Positions 23,083 through 36,274 of a DNA stretch of 64,000 bases are shown here, one piece after another. The DNA is taken from the NCBI GenBank assembly GCA_037903475.1, contig JBAJFG010000297.1, positions 558,001-622,000 on the forward strand. Direction: 5' to 3'. A program made the position numbers and the translations under genes. The notes under the pieces are model-generated. The model searched no databases. It was not told the origin of the DNA and saw nothing but the letters and a program-made list of their open reading frames with translations. Numbering within the stretch: position 1 is the first letter of the stretch; the number at the start of each line of letters is the position of its first letter. This DNA is from Ancylostoma caninum (taxonomy: Eukaryota > Nematoda > Chromadorea > Rhabditida > Ancylostomatidae).

Positions 23083-24525
23083 GCATAGGTGCGATAGTCC
23101 GAGCCAAGGCTCAGACCCCTTTCACTTTGGGAGGGGGCCAGTAGACCCCCTTCACCAAACCAGTTACAGAAGACAAGGAAGTGAAGAAATCAAAAGTTTA
23201 GTAAAGTGAAACTGAACAAATTCAATGATAGAGGATCGATTCTATTGCTGTCCATGTGAATAAAGTAGTCAGGAATCGAAATGACGTTAGTGTTGAATGG
23301 AGCGCGCAATGTGACCGTTGCCGCAGACAGGGAAAATGACGAGCGAATTTCTATTTAAAGGATAAAGAATTAGACATGAGTGAAGGGTATCTAATTGAAG
23401 CTTAAACCTAGTGGAGTTTACATGTTGGAAGTGGGAAGTGATAGATAGCATGTTTGCGGAGAAATTTTTGAACACATAAGGGTATGAAAAACATAGCATG
23501 TATGTTTCTAAGATCATTAAAGATCATTATGGAAAAGTTCGTGAACTAACCGGAAAGAGGATAGTCCTCCACAATTCGTAAAGATTTTCTCTTCATTTTC
23601 GTGTATAAGTTGTGATAGTTAGTGTAAGATGAGCAGGCAAAAAAGTGGTACCAACAGGACAGTCGAAAACTCTACAAATTAGGTGTTTTTCAAAGGATTT
23701 CGTCTTGTGTTTCCGAGAAAGTGGTAAGTATTTACATGTATACATACTAGAAAGGATGCGCTTCCCGTTCACACACAAATGTATGGGGGAAACCCTTTTC
23801 TGGTTGAAAAATAGGGTGGGTGAGCCAAAACAACGGGGCAATCTCGTGCCCGTTGTTAGACAAATGGCGAGATAGTGCGATGAGGGAGGAGAGGCGCGCG
23901 CAAGGGGTGAGAATGGCTTCAGAAACATTCTCACCCCCCTTCACAGAAAAAGACACGCAACCACATGAAACGAGATGTGGTTTATCAGTTAGCGGATTGG
24001 AGGAGGAGAACATAGATACCCTTCACTCCTAGGTTTCATTCCCGAATAAAGCTGTAATAAGCAAAAATAGCTCAAAAGTAGGTGTAATTTCAGTGTCAAA
24101 TTTTTGTATGTAGGAGAGAAGAAATGTTGTGCAGTTGTGTATGTATGAGTGGACCATATGATGAAGGTGTGCTGAGGACTATCTTCATTCATGTAATCAA
24201 TGGCTGTTTCCTCATTTGAAAGCAGTATCCTAGAGCATCCGCAGCACGATAGCGATGACTTATCGCTATCGTACGGTTTCATGAAACAGTTGAACGGTGT
24301 GTTTGCAGAAATATATTGCAACATTTGCTCAGTTTCCATGGCATTTGAAGACATGTTGGGTATTACATCAATGGATAAGGCATTGACACTTACTTACCAA
24401 TACCACAACTCTTACTAAAAGGAAGCAGAAAGGCCCTCCCCCCCCCCCGGTCGACACCCCCCACTTTTTGCCCGGTAACCCCCTTCATTTTGGCAGGGGC
24501 GTTCTCACCCCTATCGCACCTATGC
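23083..24525. mobile_element. TIR transposon with 6-bp target duplication, non-autonomous
   Basis: A perfect 15-bp inverted repeat, GCATAGGTGCGATAG and CTATCGCACCTATGC, is flanked by direct TTAGTA (23077-23082 and 24526-24531). C/G-rich subterminal blocks (CCCCCTTC / GAAGGGGG) occur near both ends. Internal ORFs of 113 and 121 codons (minus) have no recognised domain. Superfamily is not assigned; a 6-bp duplication is unusual among common eukaryotic DNA transposons. Confidence 0.8.
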
Positions 24526-24531
24526 TTAGTA

Positions 24532-25849
24532 GTCGCAGGCTCGTGACCAGACAGACTCCAGAAAAAAAACTTGAGCGGAATATCAGTAGCGAATTCAGGG
24601 ACGTTTTCCGATGGATTGCAAGCTTGCAGGTGGCTAAAAGCGAAAGACTTTTCGAGCAAAAACGAGTACATTTGACATGGGACATTTGCTCCAGTGAGCG
24701 GAAGCAATGATGAGAAAAATAACATGCATGTCAATTTTGCGCGGGGAACTCGTCCACTGTGGAATCGAGGCGAAAGTTGTAAGCTTACGAACATGGAGAT
24801 TGCTCATGAGTCCGACTACAGCAGCTGTAACTTGTAGCTAGCAGTTTTCCTGTGTGGGAGAACTCGTTTTAATCTTCCGTTTTGGTACCCATAGCATGGC
24901 ATTTAACTCTGACAGTTATTGAGACCGTTAGTTTTTCTTTGCTCTATGCATAACTATATCCTTGTTGTCGTACACAAATAATTGTAGAAAATACAGTTTG
25001 AAAAACGATGCTCGAAGGTTTCGCCCCCAGTACACGCCAGTGCTCCGAGAGGTTGGCTTCTCTCTCTGGATGTTCATGGATTCTCATTCATTACTGTTCG
25101 CGTACTAATGTTTGCGAGAAATGCTCTTGGACTTTTCAGTCAGTCTCAAAACAAACCCATAGAGCTTTTCTCCTCGTCCGAACAGTGATGAGCCGGAATA
25201 CTTTCTGCTTAGATAGATCTATTTTTATCACTGCCACTACTGCCTTGTTCCAACCTAACCCTCTTCTCTGGAGGCACAGTGTTACCTTGTCGGTTTCTTC
25301 TAATGACATTGGGACCTTTTGAAAAAAAAAACCTCCTTGAAAGAAAAAAAAACACGCCTCCTGCTTGAAAAAAAAACTTCGGGTCAAGTGTTGTACTCGC
25401 AAGTCGTAAGGAATAACTAAAATAACTTGCAGTGCTTCCAATAATGGCATTTGGTAAACAACAGTATAACCGTCTCCTGGCGACTTAGTGGGCATGGGTA
25501 TTCACGTTATTTATAAATGTACAATGAATGAACAAAAATAGATAAAATAATAAAAAAAAAACATAGATCTTCATGACCGTAAGGACTGTCTTTATGCTTC
25601 TGTCAGCAGAAGTAAGCTGTGAACGAAATCGACGTGACCGATAACACTTGCGTGGCTTCTGTGGGGTGATTTTTGTAAAGGACAATTGGGATAGTACTCA
25701 CGGTTCATTCAAAATTTTCGTACAAGTACTTCAGGGTGGTAATGGACACATACATAGACAAGAAAACATGGGAAAAGTCTACCCATAAGGTGGTTTTTTA
25801 GGTTGGTTGGTGATTTAACAAAATTTCTTGAGGTCACCCCAATGCTAGC
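24532..25849. other. Intergenic sequence, no gene seen
   Basis: ORFs up to 119 codons occur but lack domains or splice context. Poly-A runs lie around 25322-25375. Confidence 0.35.
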
Positions 25850-25853
25850 TTAA

Positions 25854-26592
25854 AGGCAGCACCCACGGAAATTTTCGACCTCGTAATTTCGGTACAATTC
25901 GGGGTAATCGGGTGCGCTTAACACTGTCATAATGCTGAAAACAGTGAAAACCGTCGGAATCCCTATTTTCTGGAACCCTCAGTTCATCGATTTCGAGCAG
26001 GCTGGGCCGAGTTGCGCGATCTGCTCATTGTGGACCGATCCAAAAAAGTCAATACCGCTGCCTTTTTTGTCAGCTGTTTTATGGGCGAAAAAGGTTTTTG
26101 GTCACGTTTCGCGGCGTTCCTAGAGTTTATGGAAGAAAACAAATTTTGGGAAAGATAGTCTGACCAGTCAAGATGTAGATGGATCACCAATGAATTCTAG
26201 AATAAAGTCTGAACAGTGAAAAAATTCGAAAACGCGACGATCGACCATACAAATAACTAAACCAGCACATTTCTTGTGAAGTGACAGGTAAAAAATTTAT
26301 CATGCTAAGTAGTGCAAAGAGGAAAGTTAAGGACCAAGAAATAGCGTTACAATAACAAGGAAAGAAATGGCTAACCACCAAATCAGCTGACAACAACGAT
26401 CCGTTGCCGCCACAACTCGATCGAACGACCCCACGCTGATCCTGCTGATCCAGGATCTTGGACATTTCACTGACTATATCTCAGAAACGGTTGAGTTCTC
26501 CGCGCTACTTTTTTCGCCAAATTGTTAGAGCTATTGCTAAGGCTCAGAAACGATCAATACCTCAGCTATGAAAATTTCCGTGGGTGCTGCCT
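25854..26592. mobile_element. piggyBac-like element with perfect 23-bp TIR
   Basis: The left end AGGCAGCACCCACGGAAATT and the right end are perfect inverse repeats over 23 bp and are flanked by TTAA on both sides (25850-25853, 26593-26596). TTAA target sites are the hallmark of piggyBac-type integration. The 739-bp interior has no transposase-sized ORF. Confidence 0.88.
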
Positions 26593-26596
26593 TTAA

Positions 26597-28082
26597 CTCC
26601 CTTGGGTCACCCGGAATTGTGGCACCGCCACAAGATGATCTCTAGGCTCACCCAGTCGGAGTAAAAATTTGCTCGAATCTTCCGACAGAAGGCCATGCCC
26701 ACAATGTGGTCTCTCTAGTGACCCGGTAAGACCAAATTTTCCTTGGGTGATCCGGTGTGATTGCCTGACTATATTGGTGTAGTCGCCATGTTCGACTCTC
26801 GATGAATCTCGACATCGCTAATTGATGTACTGCTGACTGTTTGCTTCTAGCCAGGCACGAGATTGTTATGATCTTTATTCGACTGACGTTTCGGCGAGTT
26901 CGCCTTCTTCAGATTCGAATTCGATTGCAATCTACTTAGCTACTGCTATGCAAACCTACGAAAAACATTCTAAGCCTAGTTCTCAGCCACAGGGCCACGA
27001 GCAAAAGAAGAAACGGTACCTTAAAGACGATCCACAAGGTGGGAGCGTTAGGTGGGACTCAGGGGTGTTTGCCTCAAGGACTGCTTATACTTTTTCGCGA
27101 CGCGACGGCGCCGCGGCGACGGCCACGACACACGCGACGCGACGGGTAGCGAAGTCATCGCGTCGCTCCGTCGCGACATGCTGAACGTCGCAAATATACC
27201 CACGCAAAATTACATGCACGATGAAATCGCATAAAGCCGGGAAAACGCGATGCTGCCTTCCGTGCGGGGACGAGTATTTCGGCGGCGCCCTGCGTGCGCA
27301 AATGGGTCCCAGCACGGAGACAGGGAGTTGGTAGCAGCCCGCATGCGTTTAGATGCGTAAGCAGCTAGCGCGTCGGGCCCTCCGAAGCACTGGCCGACCG
27401 GGCGTGCACGCGACGGCAGTTCGCCGTTTTCTGCAGGTAAGTCGTTACTGTGTGTGTTCCTTGCAGATTCGTGATGTGCGCGACGCCTACTTTAGGGTTT
27501 GCAGCTCAGGTCCGAGTCGAGGATTTCGACTCGTGCTGCCTTTAAGTCACGTTCTAGCCCCGCGCTACTGATTTTTTCCAATCTTTCACTGATTAGACGT
27601 GTTATCTATCTGTGGGGTGGGGGTGGAGGTCTTGCACCGATTTCACTATAAAACCAGAAAAACATATAAAATAAAAAAAACATAATCTCACCGGAATGTG
27701 GAAAATCACAAGTGTCGGAACGCAGGACTACCTTACATTCACCTATGATCAATATCGCGCTGATCGAACGCTGTTCTGAAGCACCTGTACAACAACGTCT
27801 ACGAAAGGGAAACGATTCCGATAACTCAAACTCAAAAGAAAACCTCTAGATCAATATATGGATGTAACGTGTATACCTACATTGTGTTCTTCCACAACTT
27901 GGCTGGCAAGTTGTAAGTAGTAACCCCTCGTAGACAGCAGGCAACACTAGGAACTTAAAAAGCTCACAGCTCACTACCTTAAACGCATACGACGCGTCCA
28001 AGTTCGTTCACGTTCACATCTCCAACCGAATTCGTCTTATTCCATAGGTTTTGGGCCAAACCACTCGAAAAACTATGGAACA
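26597..28082. repeat. Intergenic, GC-rich repeat remnants
   Basis: Includes a CGACGCGAC/CGCGTCGC-rich stretch at 27090-27190, a GACGTTTCGGCGAGTTCGCC palindrome-containing motif near 26885, and a TGCTGCCT-TTAA end at 27535-27545 like the right end of the piggyBac-like MITEs. No gene is supported. Confidence 0.4.
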
Positions 28083-28743
28083 ATGGCCAACTCCAGTGCG
28101 CAACATCAGCGAAGCCATCGCGTCGCGTCTGCTAGCAGGCGCGACGCGAATTCGTCTTATCGTTTTCAAGAAAAAAAAAGGGGTGTAGAGCGTTATATCT
28201 GGAAAGGGGGTGCGGCCAAGTTCTACGACTTGTCGGTTCACCCAGTCGCCCAATTGCAGTGCCCGTCGGCGCCGCCCACTCCAGGCATAAAGCCCTACAC
28301 AGAGGTTTGCCGCCGGGCGAGTCGCCCATGTCGAAGCATACCGGGCTGCTATGCAGCGCGAGCTCGCCGCGGCAAAACTCGCCAGGGGGGTCACTCAAGG
28401 GGCTTTCATACATTTGCACCCGAGGGGCATGCCGCGCTTTCACACAAACGTCGCCCAGCGACAAAATACCCCCTCGACCATTCCTTGCCGCTTGCCGCTG
28501 GGCGACGTCGCCGGGCAGCGCCGCGGCAAAAAAGTAAACAAGCTCTTGTCGCGGCGACGTCGCCGGCCTATGCTTAACCATGGGCGACTGCCGCCGCGGC
28601 AAATGTATGAAAGCCACTTCAGAGTATTTTGCCGCGACGAGCTCGCCCAGCGAGCGGCGACAAGGAATGCCTCGGACCATTTTTGTCGCGCGCGGCAAAA
28701 CTCGCCGATGGTATTTTTCTTCGTAATTTCGCGAATCTTTTAA
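28083..28743. repeat. GC-rich GCCGCGGC / CGCCCAGCGAC repeat block
   Basis: Many copies of GCCGCGGCAAA, CTCGCC, GACGTCGCCG and GCCCAGCGACAAAATA occur in both orientations, so the region can fold extensively. ORFs of 130, 164 and 224 codons overlap in several frames on both strands and share no domain. Related short blocks occur at 14320-14400 and 29400-29500. Confidence 0.6.
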
Positions 28744-29685
28744 ACAAATTGCACTTCTCCAGTGACGAACATTTCGTTGTTTGTTTATGTTTTCAGCGCT
28801 TCTCATTCGACGTTTTCGGTGAGAGCCTACCCGTAAACTAGAACATTTGATGCGGTATCCTTCATGTTATTTTTTGTATTCCTGGTATTTTAGTCATTGA
28901 CGACGACGATGTAGCGTAGTTAGTCCTAGAATGCCATCTGGAGGTGGTAGCCAGGAACAGTAAGGATTATGTTAATTAGGCACACGTTCCCTAAGTGGAC
29001 ACCAGGTTTAGAATATAATTTATAGAATACACAGAAGAGGCGTTGGTTTCGTATCGTTCCGTTCTAACAAGGAATTCTTCAGAAATTCGAAAGAAGTGGA
29101 ACAATTACTGCGGATATAGAAAAGATGCCCTAGTGCTAGCCGCCGCGCTCCCGCCCGACTCCGAGTATCCCCAACGTCCGTCTACGGTCACTTACCACCC
29201 GCACGCGCAGCGTCAGGCCGTTTTGCCTTTTTGGACTCTACCCAAAACAGCCGTACGTGGTTCAAAGGATGCCCTACGTCACTATAGCGTCTTATTGATC
29301 ACTTGAGATCAAAGCTAAGCTATTCTTATTGAGGAAGGACTGAGAACAGCGCTTTTCCCTTACTGTTGTACCGGGGCCTGACGCGCCGCGGGTGGTAAGT
29401 GTCCGATAATCCCCAACGTCGCTGAGCGGCAAAGGCTTGCCACGCCCCCTCTTGCCGCCCGGCGAGAACTCGCTCGGCGGCAAAACTTTGAGTGGGGCTT
29501 AACGCTCCACACCCAGAAGAAAGTATAAACAGGGCGCGACGTCGCCTCGCGATGGGAAACGCCAACTACCACATCGCGACCATTGTTTGCGCATGCATCC
29601 ACTCGGGACCCATCGCACTCGAACAGTTTGCTGGGACACGACGGACGCGTCGCGCCGAAGTATAAACACTCCTTCAGGCGCTTAA
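28744..29685. other. Intergenic sequence with a GC-rich repeat fragment
   Basis: The stretch 29395-29500 carries CTTGCCGCCCGGCGAGAA and CTCGGCGGCAAAAC, related to the previous block. No gene was recognised. Confidence 0.4.
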
Positions 29686-30090
29686 AGGCAGAGGTCCACC
29701 ACATATTCGTGTTTGAGCTATTCCTAACCTCCTCGATGCGCTGATCCGGTAATGTACATGAAATGTCCCAAAGTGGCCGCTGAACCCGCTTTTCGGAATG
29801 AGGCTTGTAACAGTCGCTGCATCAGATTGTCGGGTAAAGAAGTGCATCATCGTTGATCTTATCGATCGGACAGGCCAAAACGTGTTCACCCGACATTGTT
29901 GCTGTGGCGGATAGCCAGCACGGCTTGAGCGAACCCCTCCTCTGCTCCAAGAAGCGACTACTTTGACCCTATTAAAAATGAGGTTTTGTCACTCCTGTGA
30001 CCTTTGATGTACATTATTGGAATCAGCATGTCGAGGACATAAAGAATCTGCTGATATCTCCAACATGCAAAATGAGGTGGACCTTTGCCT
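29686..30090. mobile_element. piggyBac-like MITE family D, copy 2
   Basis: The ends are AGGCAGAGGTCCACCACAT and, inverted, AGGCAAAGGTCCACCTCAT, flanked by TTAA (29682-29685) and TTAG (30091-30094, one change). It is 405 bp, exactly the length of copy 1 at 20020-20424. Confidence 0.85.
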
Positions 30091-30428
30091 TTAGGTACCT
30101 ACTGTAGGTCAGTTGAACTACGGCAAGAGCTCCCACGTGATTTGGAGGCCTTTGTCTTTCCTATTCATTTTTGGGTTTCGAGAGTGAATCCAAAATGCCT
30201 CTATTGTCTTGAGAGCTGGTGCCTGGGTCTCCTGCGCTAGGATTCCTATTCATTGATAAACTGGGCTTCCTCCTCGAAAATTATGTGGTATATGCAGAAG
30301 TCCTCGAGAAATTCAATGCAGTAAGAATAATTTCTATCCTGAATGGCACTTGACCTCTATAAGGCCTGCGGATGACTACATCCCTGTGAGTTTCGCTGAA
30401 GGATAAGGGTAGGAGCTTCACATCGTTG

Positions 30429-31326
30429 CCCAGACAATCTTTCGGAACTTCCGCGGAGCTTGCCGATTTTTGGGAATTCCGCGGAGCCTGATTTACTATT
30501 AGAGCCTGGTTTTCGGGACTTCCGCGGAAATATGACGTCACTCGTCGATTTTTTCGGAAGTTCCGCGCAAGTTCCGCGGAAGTTCCGAATGGAGACGCAG
30601 GGAAAAAAGTAGCTTCGGAACTTCCGCTGAGCTTGACACTTTTCGGAGTTTCCGCGGAGCTTCGAGACAGACAGAATGATCCAAGAAACTAACAGATCAA
30701 ATGGCACGTTTTCGTCCATTTTTATAGTGATATGTTCTTGATTGACTTCGGCTAGACAAATAAGAAGTCGTGGTAGAATAAGAAAATTTTTCCGCTATTT
30801 TTTTCCTCGAAATTCACTTCGAGGTGCCCCAATAATGACATCTGTGATGTCGAATTTCGGGTAAAGCTCGTGTCATATAAACGTATCCCTGGGATTATTC
30901 CCATAAATACGAAAATTTGACAGATTTTTACCAAAGAGGATTTTTGCTATGTTATCATTAATTTTGAAACCTGACGCAGATATGTAGCATAGTCAGAGGG
31001 CAGACCTGCTTGAAGCTCATCTTCAGAAAACGAAGCCACTAGGCGCAATAAGTGCTACGTGGTGGAATGATCCGTGGTGGGATCCATGATCCCGCAATTT
31101 TTGGCATCGGGACGTGTGGAGGTGTTCATCACTCCATGTTGGCCAAATTTACCTTATTACTCGAATTATGGTTGACTCTATAATGCGCGAATTACGTCAC
31201 TCTTGTTCGATTTCGGAACTTCCGCGGAGCCAGTTCGGAACTTCCGCGGAGCTTATTCGGAACTTCCTCGGGTCACCCACGGAAGTCCCGACCAAGCTCC
31301 GCGGAAGTTCCGAAAGTTTGTCTGGG
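30429..31326. mobile_element. TIR element with internal TTCCGCGGA palindrome clusters
   Basis: Terminal inverted repeats CCCAGACAATCTTTCGGAAC and, inverted from the right, CCCAGACAAACTTTCGGAAC continue into TTCCGCGGAGCTTG on both sides. The motif GGAACTTCCGCGGA and its inverse recur many times at 30440-30660 and 31210-31315. Just outside, GCTTCAC occurs on both sides, so the true ends may be slightly further out. No transposase ORF. Length about 898 bp. Confidence 0.75.
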
Positions 31327-31339
31327 TGAAGCCTAAGAA

Positions 31340-32590
31340 AACTATGTGTAAATTTGTAAGAAGGCTGCGGCTGAAATGTTAGTCAACCAGGATCGCAGGA
31401 TGATGTAGCCTTGACATGGTGATTTTGTCCCGCCGAAAAAATGCCTCGCAATTTGTTGACATCGTTTCTGTGAAATGTCAACATCATGGAGGTGTAGGAG
31501 TGCGCTAAATAACGCCTTGATGTCACGAATATGAGTCTGCTCCCACGAAAAACATGGAAGGAAACTCCCCGAGATTTCGGTTTTCGAGTTTTTTTAATGA
31601 ATAAAATTGAAAAGCGATAAGAGTCTCGGCCTTTTTGAAGAAAGTTGCGAATAAGTCGAGGCATTGCCTGATAAATTCGAAAACAAAACTACAAGGCTGT
31701 TATGTAGTTTGGTTTAAGATGGTGTAAGCTAGATAACGAAAAAGAATTCACTTGTGGTCACCACTATACGACCATTATTTTTTGCGACAGTTTGATTTTA
31801 GAAACATCACTGGAAATGCAATTGATTCATGGCTCAAGCTGAGAGGTAACGTTAGAGCTCCACAGCATTAGGGTAGATTTCAGATAACATTGCGGCAGAA
31901 AAGTGAATCAACTGAGAAACTTCAAGGAAAGAAATTTTGCAGAACAAGAAGAGAGTTCCTCTTTGACGATTTACAGAAAGAAAGTTGCCAAAACAATGAG
32001 AAATAATTTCCGACTTGTCAAACACATCCACTCAACTTTCTCCACTTCTTGAGTTTTTGGTTTTCTTCGTTCCTATACGGAACGGTAATCTGCTATTGAA
32101 ATTTCGTTTGAAAGGGCATTTCTTATCAGAGGGCATCAACAGAGTGATGATGTTACCGCATTATTGACTAACGAACCTGAATTCGCTCTTGCTTAGTTTG
32201 AATGGGGAATCTTTGTGGAAATCTCTAAAAACTGGGAAATTCCTTACTTGATTTTTCAAAGAAGTACAGACGTTTGGAAATGTCAAGTTTTGCATTGAAA
32301 CAAAGCTGATGCTTTTCTGCATACAGACAAAATGTTCCCTGAGATACACTGTAGCAACCACTATACTGCCCCAAATCTATCTAACGTCTACAGACTCTTA
32401 GTGAGGCTAGATGACTCTCTTTGCTTCTACGTAAGATACTCCTTTTACATATGTAGTTCTGAAAAAGGGCGGAGTAGTATGAAGAAAGGAGATGTGGGGC
32501 TGGGGATGGTGTGTATTATATAGCGAATAAAAACAGTTCTCATGAGCTCATTCCCCAGCATGATCCCAACTACAATCCGTTTCAACAACG
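31340..32590. other. Intergenic sequence, no gene seen
   Basis: AT-rich with short ORFs. No transposon ends recognised. Confidence 0.4.
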
Positions 32591-32593
32591 ACG

Positions 32594-32720
32594 ATAGTTG
32601 GGTATCTGTGCCTATGAGCTGCATTTCTCGCCTGCCTCTTCGAATACGGCACTATTTCTCGCGTTCCCTCCTTCTCTGGTATTTTCACAACCATGTTCCC
32701 CACTGAAGCTCACTTTACCA
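32594..32720 (+). repeat. Dispersed GACGATAGTTGAG-type repeat
   Basis: Starts ACGACGATAGTTGGG and shares TTTCTCGCCTGCCTCTTCGA and CTCGCGTTCCCTC with the other copies, ending near CATGTTCCCCACTGAAGC. Confidence 0.6.
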
Positions 32721-32921
32721 TTAACCATACCCGGTACGTGCAATTGCAGTGCCTCCCACTACAGATTGCGGATATACCGATGCCCTGGAACGGAAAAAAT
32801 TGACCAGTTGTTGTTCACCTCACTTGCAGCAAGTGACCTGAATGTTCTGTTCGAGAGCTCGGAATAATTTTTTTTTATCCTGCTAATATATGCTTCATGT
32901 CTCTCTTTCTCTTTTTTTTAG

Positions 32922-33104
32922 ACTTTCGTTTTACATTTGATTTATGCGGCTATCATGGATACAACACAAAAAACTTCAAAAATCGTCCCCGCTAAAGATC
33001 TCGTTGCTCTGTTTATAAATTATATCAACAAGAATTTAATGGTAGCCGAGAATGAGTACTTGACGAACAGCTATAAAAGCTATGATGATATTTACCAACG
33101 TTGA
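32922..33104 (+). CDS. Candidate exon or small ORF of unknown function
   Basis: A strong pyrimidine-tract acceptor (CTTTTTTTTAG) at 32911-32921 opens a frame of 60 codons ending in TGA. It contains an internal ATG at 32955 giving a 49-residue product with AKDLVALFINYINKNL and ending SYDDIYQR. Composition is protein-like, but no family is recognised and no partner exon was found. It may be a gene remnant. Confidence 0.25.
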   Translation, partial: TFVLHLIYAAIMDTTQKTSKIVPAKDLVALFINYINKNLMVAENEYLTNSYKSYDDIYQR

Positions 33105-33109
33105 TTGAA

Positions 33110-34647
33110 ACCTGATGCATTTCCGGAACTGGTTTGCCAACGTCAACACCCATCTCCTGAACTATTCCCCCACTCTGAGCTTTTTTCTTGGAATCCAAAA
33201 GATTTTCTTATGAATTAGATTCTGTTCTAATCAGGGAATTTTTTGATACATTAATTATGAACATATATCTCGTTGCAGCGATATCTATAGTAGATGTTTC
33301 TGAGAGTTTGTGCCTAAGAATACAGAAGACTTTGATTTGATAAGGTATATGTGAAAATGACTCGGAAACCCTCTTGACAGATCAAAGTAGATCCTTTTTC
33401 GTCTCTCCAATTTTCAATCCTCAATCTTTATTGGCATTCATGAATTACTGAGTTCTGCAAATCCACAACTGACTTACTAGAAAGTTGACGTCAACTCAAT
33501 TTGTTACTAATTTGTTTATTTCATAGTTTGGATACATTTCTTCAAATTTAAGTTGTTCATGCATCCGTTGTGTGGAAACAGTTTCAGCAAAGACAAGAGT
33601 AACTTCAAAACAAGTTTATTTACGTCAGCATCGTCGTTCAAATCAAAGGCTTTTAGCGAATAATATTTCCATTAGTTCCTGAGATGTTTTAGCACCAGAG
33701 AAGCGGATAAATTCGGCAGTTGAAAAGGAGAAAAGCGCTAATTAGTATGGTGCTAACATAAAAGACAGCTATAGCAGTTGTGCGAATATATCCATGTCTA
33801 TGACGATGGCGGTGTAGTGAGCGTCGACGGCGGTGCGTTTTTCGCGGACTCGGGGGAACTTGCGGCGGGACCGCTCCGCCCGCGCTGGGACCCTCGCTGC
33901 GACAACATCGTATCGCGCTTTCTTGACAGTTTGTTAGTTATCTTGAAAGTTAACATCAAATACTATGAAGAACTATCAGGAATACCCTGATTCGCGAGAA
34001 AGGTTCGAGCGCGAGCGGCGCGGCTGCGGGGCGTGCTTCCAGGGTCTGCGAAAAACTCACCGCCATCGAAGCCCACTGTTTCTACTTGGCAAGATGACCT
34101 CTCTTATCCACAAAACGAATTGCAACCATTGTTTATTCATTTATTTTTTTCCGCTTTCGAGGTGCAGCAACTACAAAAGAAAAAAAAAACAAAGCAACTT
34201 TAAAAGGAAAAAAAAACAACACCATGATGTTGGTAAAACTACTAGCTTTCCTCAGTGTGTAGTTAAATGATTCAATAATGCTGTCGTCAATGAGTCAGGC
34301 CCGTCTGAAGTGAAAGACAACGATTTCAGTGGGCTTGAATAATCATTTCATCAACTCCGTTACTTGTTCCGTACTGATTAGGAAGCGCTGCGAATCTACG
34401 TCACCGGATCCAAGGCGCTGAGGATGGTTTGTAATTACCGCGTCTTGTCATCCATTGCTCAAAATGGCATAGTGGGGACGAACGAAGTAGCCTTCCAGAG
34501 GGCCTTCTAACATCACCGCGAATCTTGTCTCTAATTTCTGTTGGGTTTGAATTAACCGTTCAAGGCTCACTGTTGTCGTGAAGCCACAACCACACCTTGT
34601 AAGCGAAGTATGGCCGGCTACATTTAAATTGATATGGATGTGCACAC
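33110..34647. other. Intergenic sequence, no gene seen
   Basis: Short ORFs only. A GC-rich spot lies at 33805-33920 and another at 34005-34050. Poly-A-rich at 34180-34215. Confidence 0.4.
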
Positions 34648-34719
34648 CAGTTGGGGACGCAGAAATTGGGGGGGGGGGGGGGGCGTGGGGAAAAAAGTAG
34701 GGTCTCCGCCGCATAAAGA

Positions 34720-35642
<923 letters not shown>

Positions 35643-36112
35643 TATTTTTATAACAATAAATAATTAATAAAAATTATTTCAAAAATAATTATAAAAATAA
35701 ACAATTGAAAATAAACTAGCGCAAGATTTTTATTTGCATTGTGAAGCAATTTCAAAAATTTGGCGGCCCATTCTCAGGGGGGGGGGCCCCCGTCTCCCTC
35801 TGTGTCGTCCACTGGTGCATACTACCACATTCACAAAGAAAACTTGTGCCGATTTATTATCTAATAGTGAAATTTATATTTCTAGAGATTTTACTATTCC
35901 ATCTGGGTCCAATAAGAAATAAATAAACCGATTTCGACGACCAGCAATAATAGGAGTATCAGCGCCAAATGGCGTGATTTGGTCTCCAAACGCAAACCTT
36001 CGACTGCGTTGTCAATGGTACGTCTGACTTCTGTAATTCAGTCTCACAGCATAATACATACAATACACAATAGCAACTATCAATGTACTTTCTATAGTCC
36101 GTTTCAGAAAAC

Positions 36113-36262
36113 GACGATAGTTGAGCAGTTGTGTCTAAGATGTGCGTTTCTCTTCTACCTCTCCAAATACAACGCTCTTTCTCGCGTTCTCTCTTTCTCT
36201 AATACCTCCACAACTGTCTTCCCTTGTGGAACACACTATATTCGTCACGCTTCACAAGTGGT
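36113..36262 (+). repeat. Dispersed GACGATAGTTGAG repeat
   Basis: Starts GACGATAGTTGAGCAGTTGT and contains CTCTTTCTCGCGTTCTCTC and CCCTTGTGGAACACAC. The hAT MITE 36275-36548 inserted just downstream of it. Confidence 0.65.
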
Positions 36263-36274
36263 GTTTCCAGGAGT

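Noticed and set aside
28083..28806. ORFs of 130, 164 and 224 codons on both strands
   Set aside because: Overlapping frames in GC-rich inverted repeats, with no domain, no splice context and repeated nucleotide modules.
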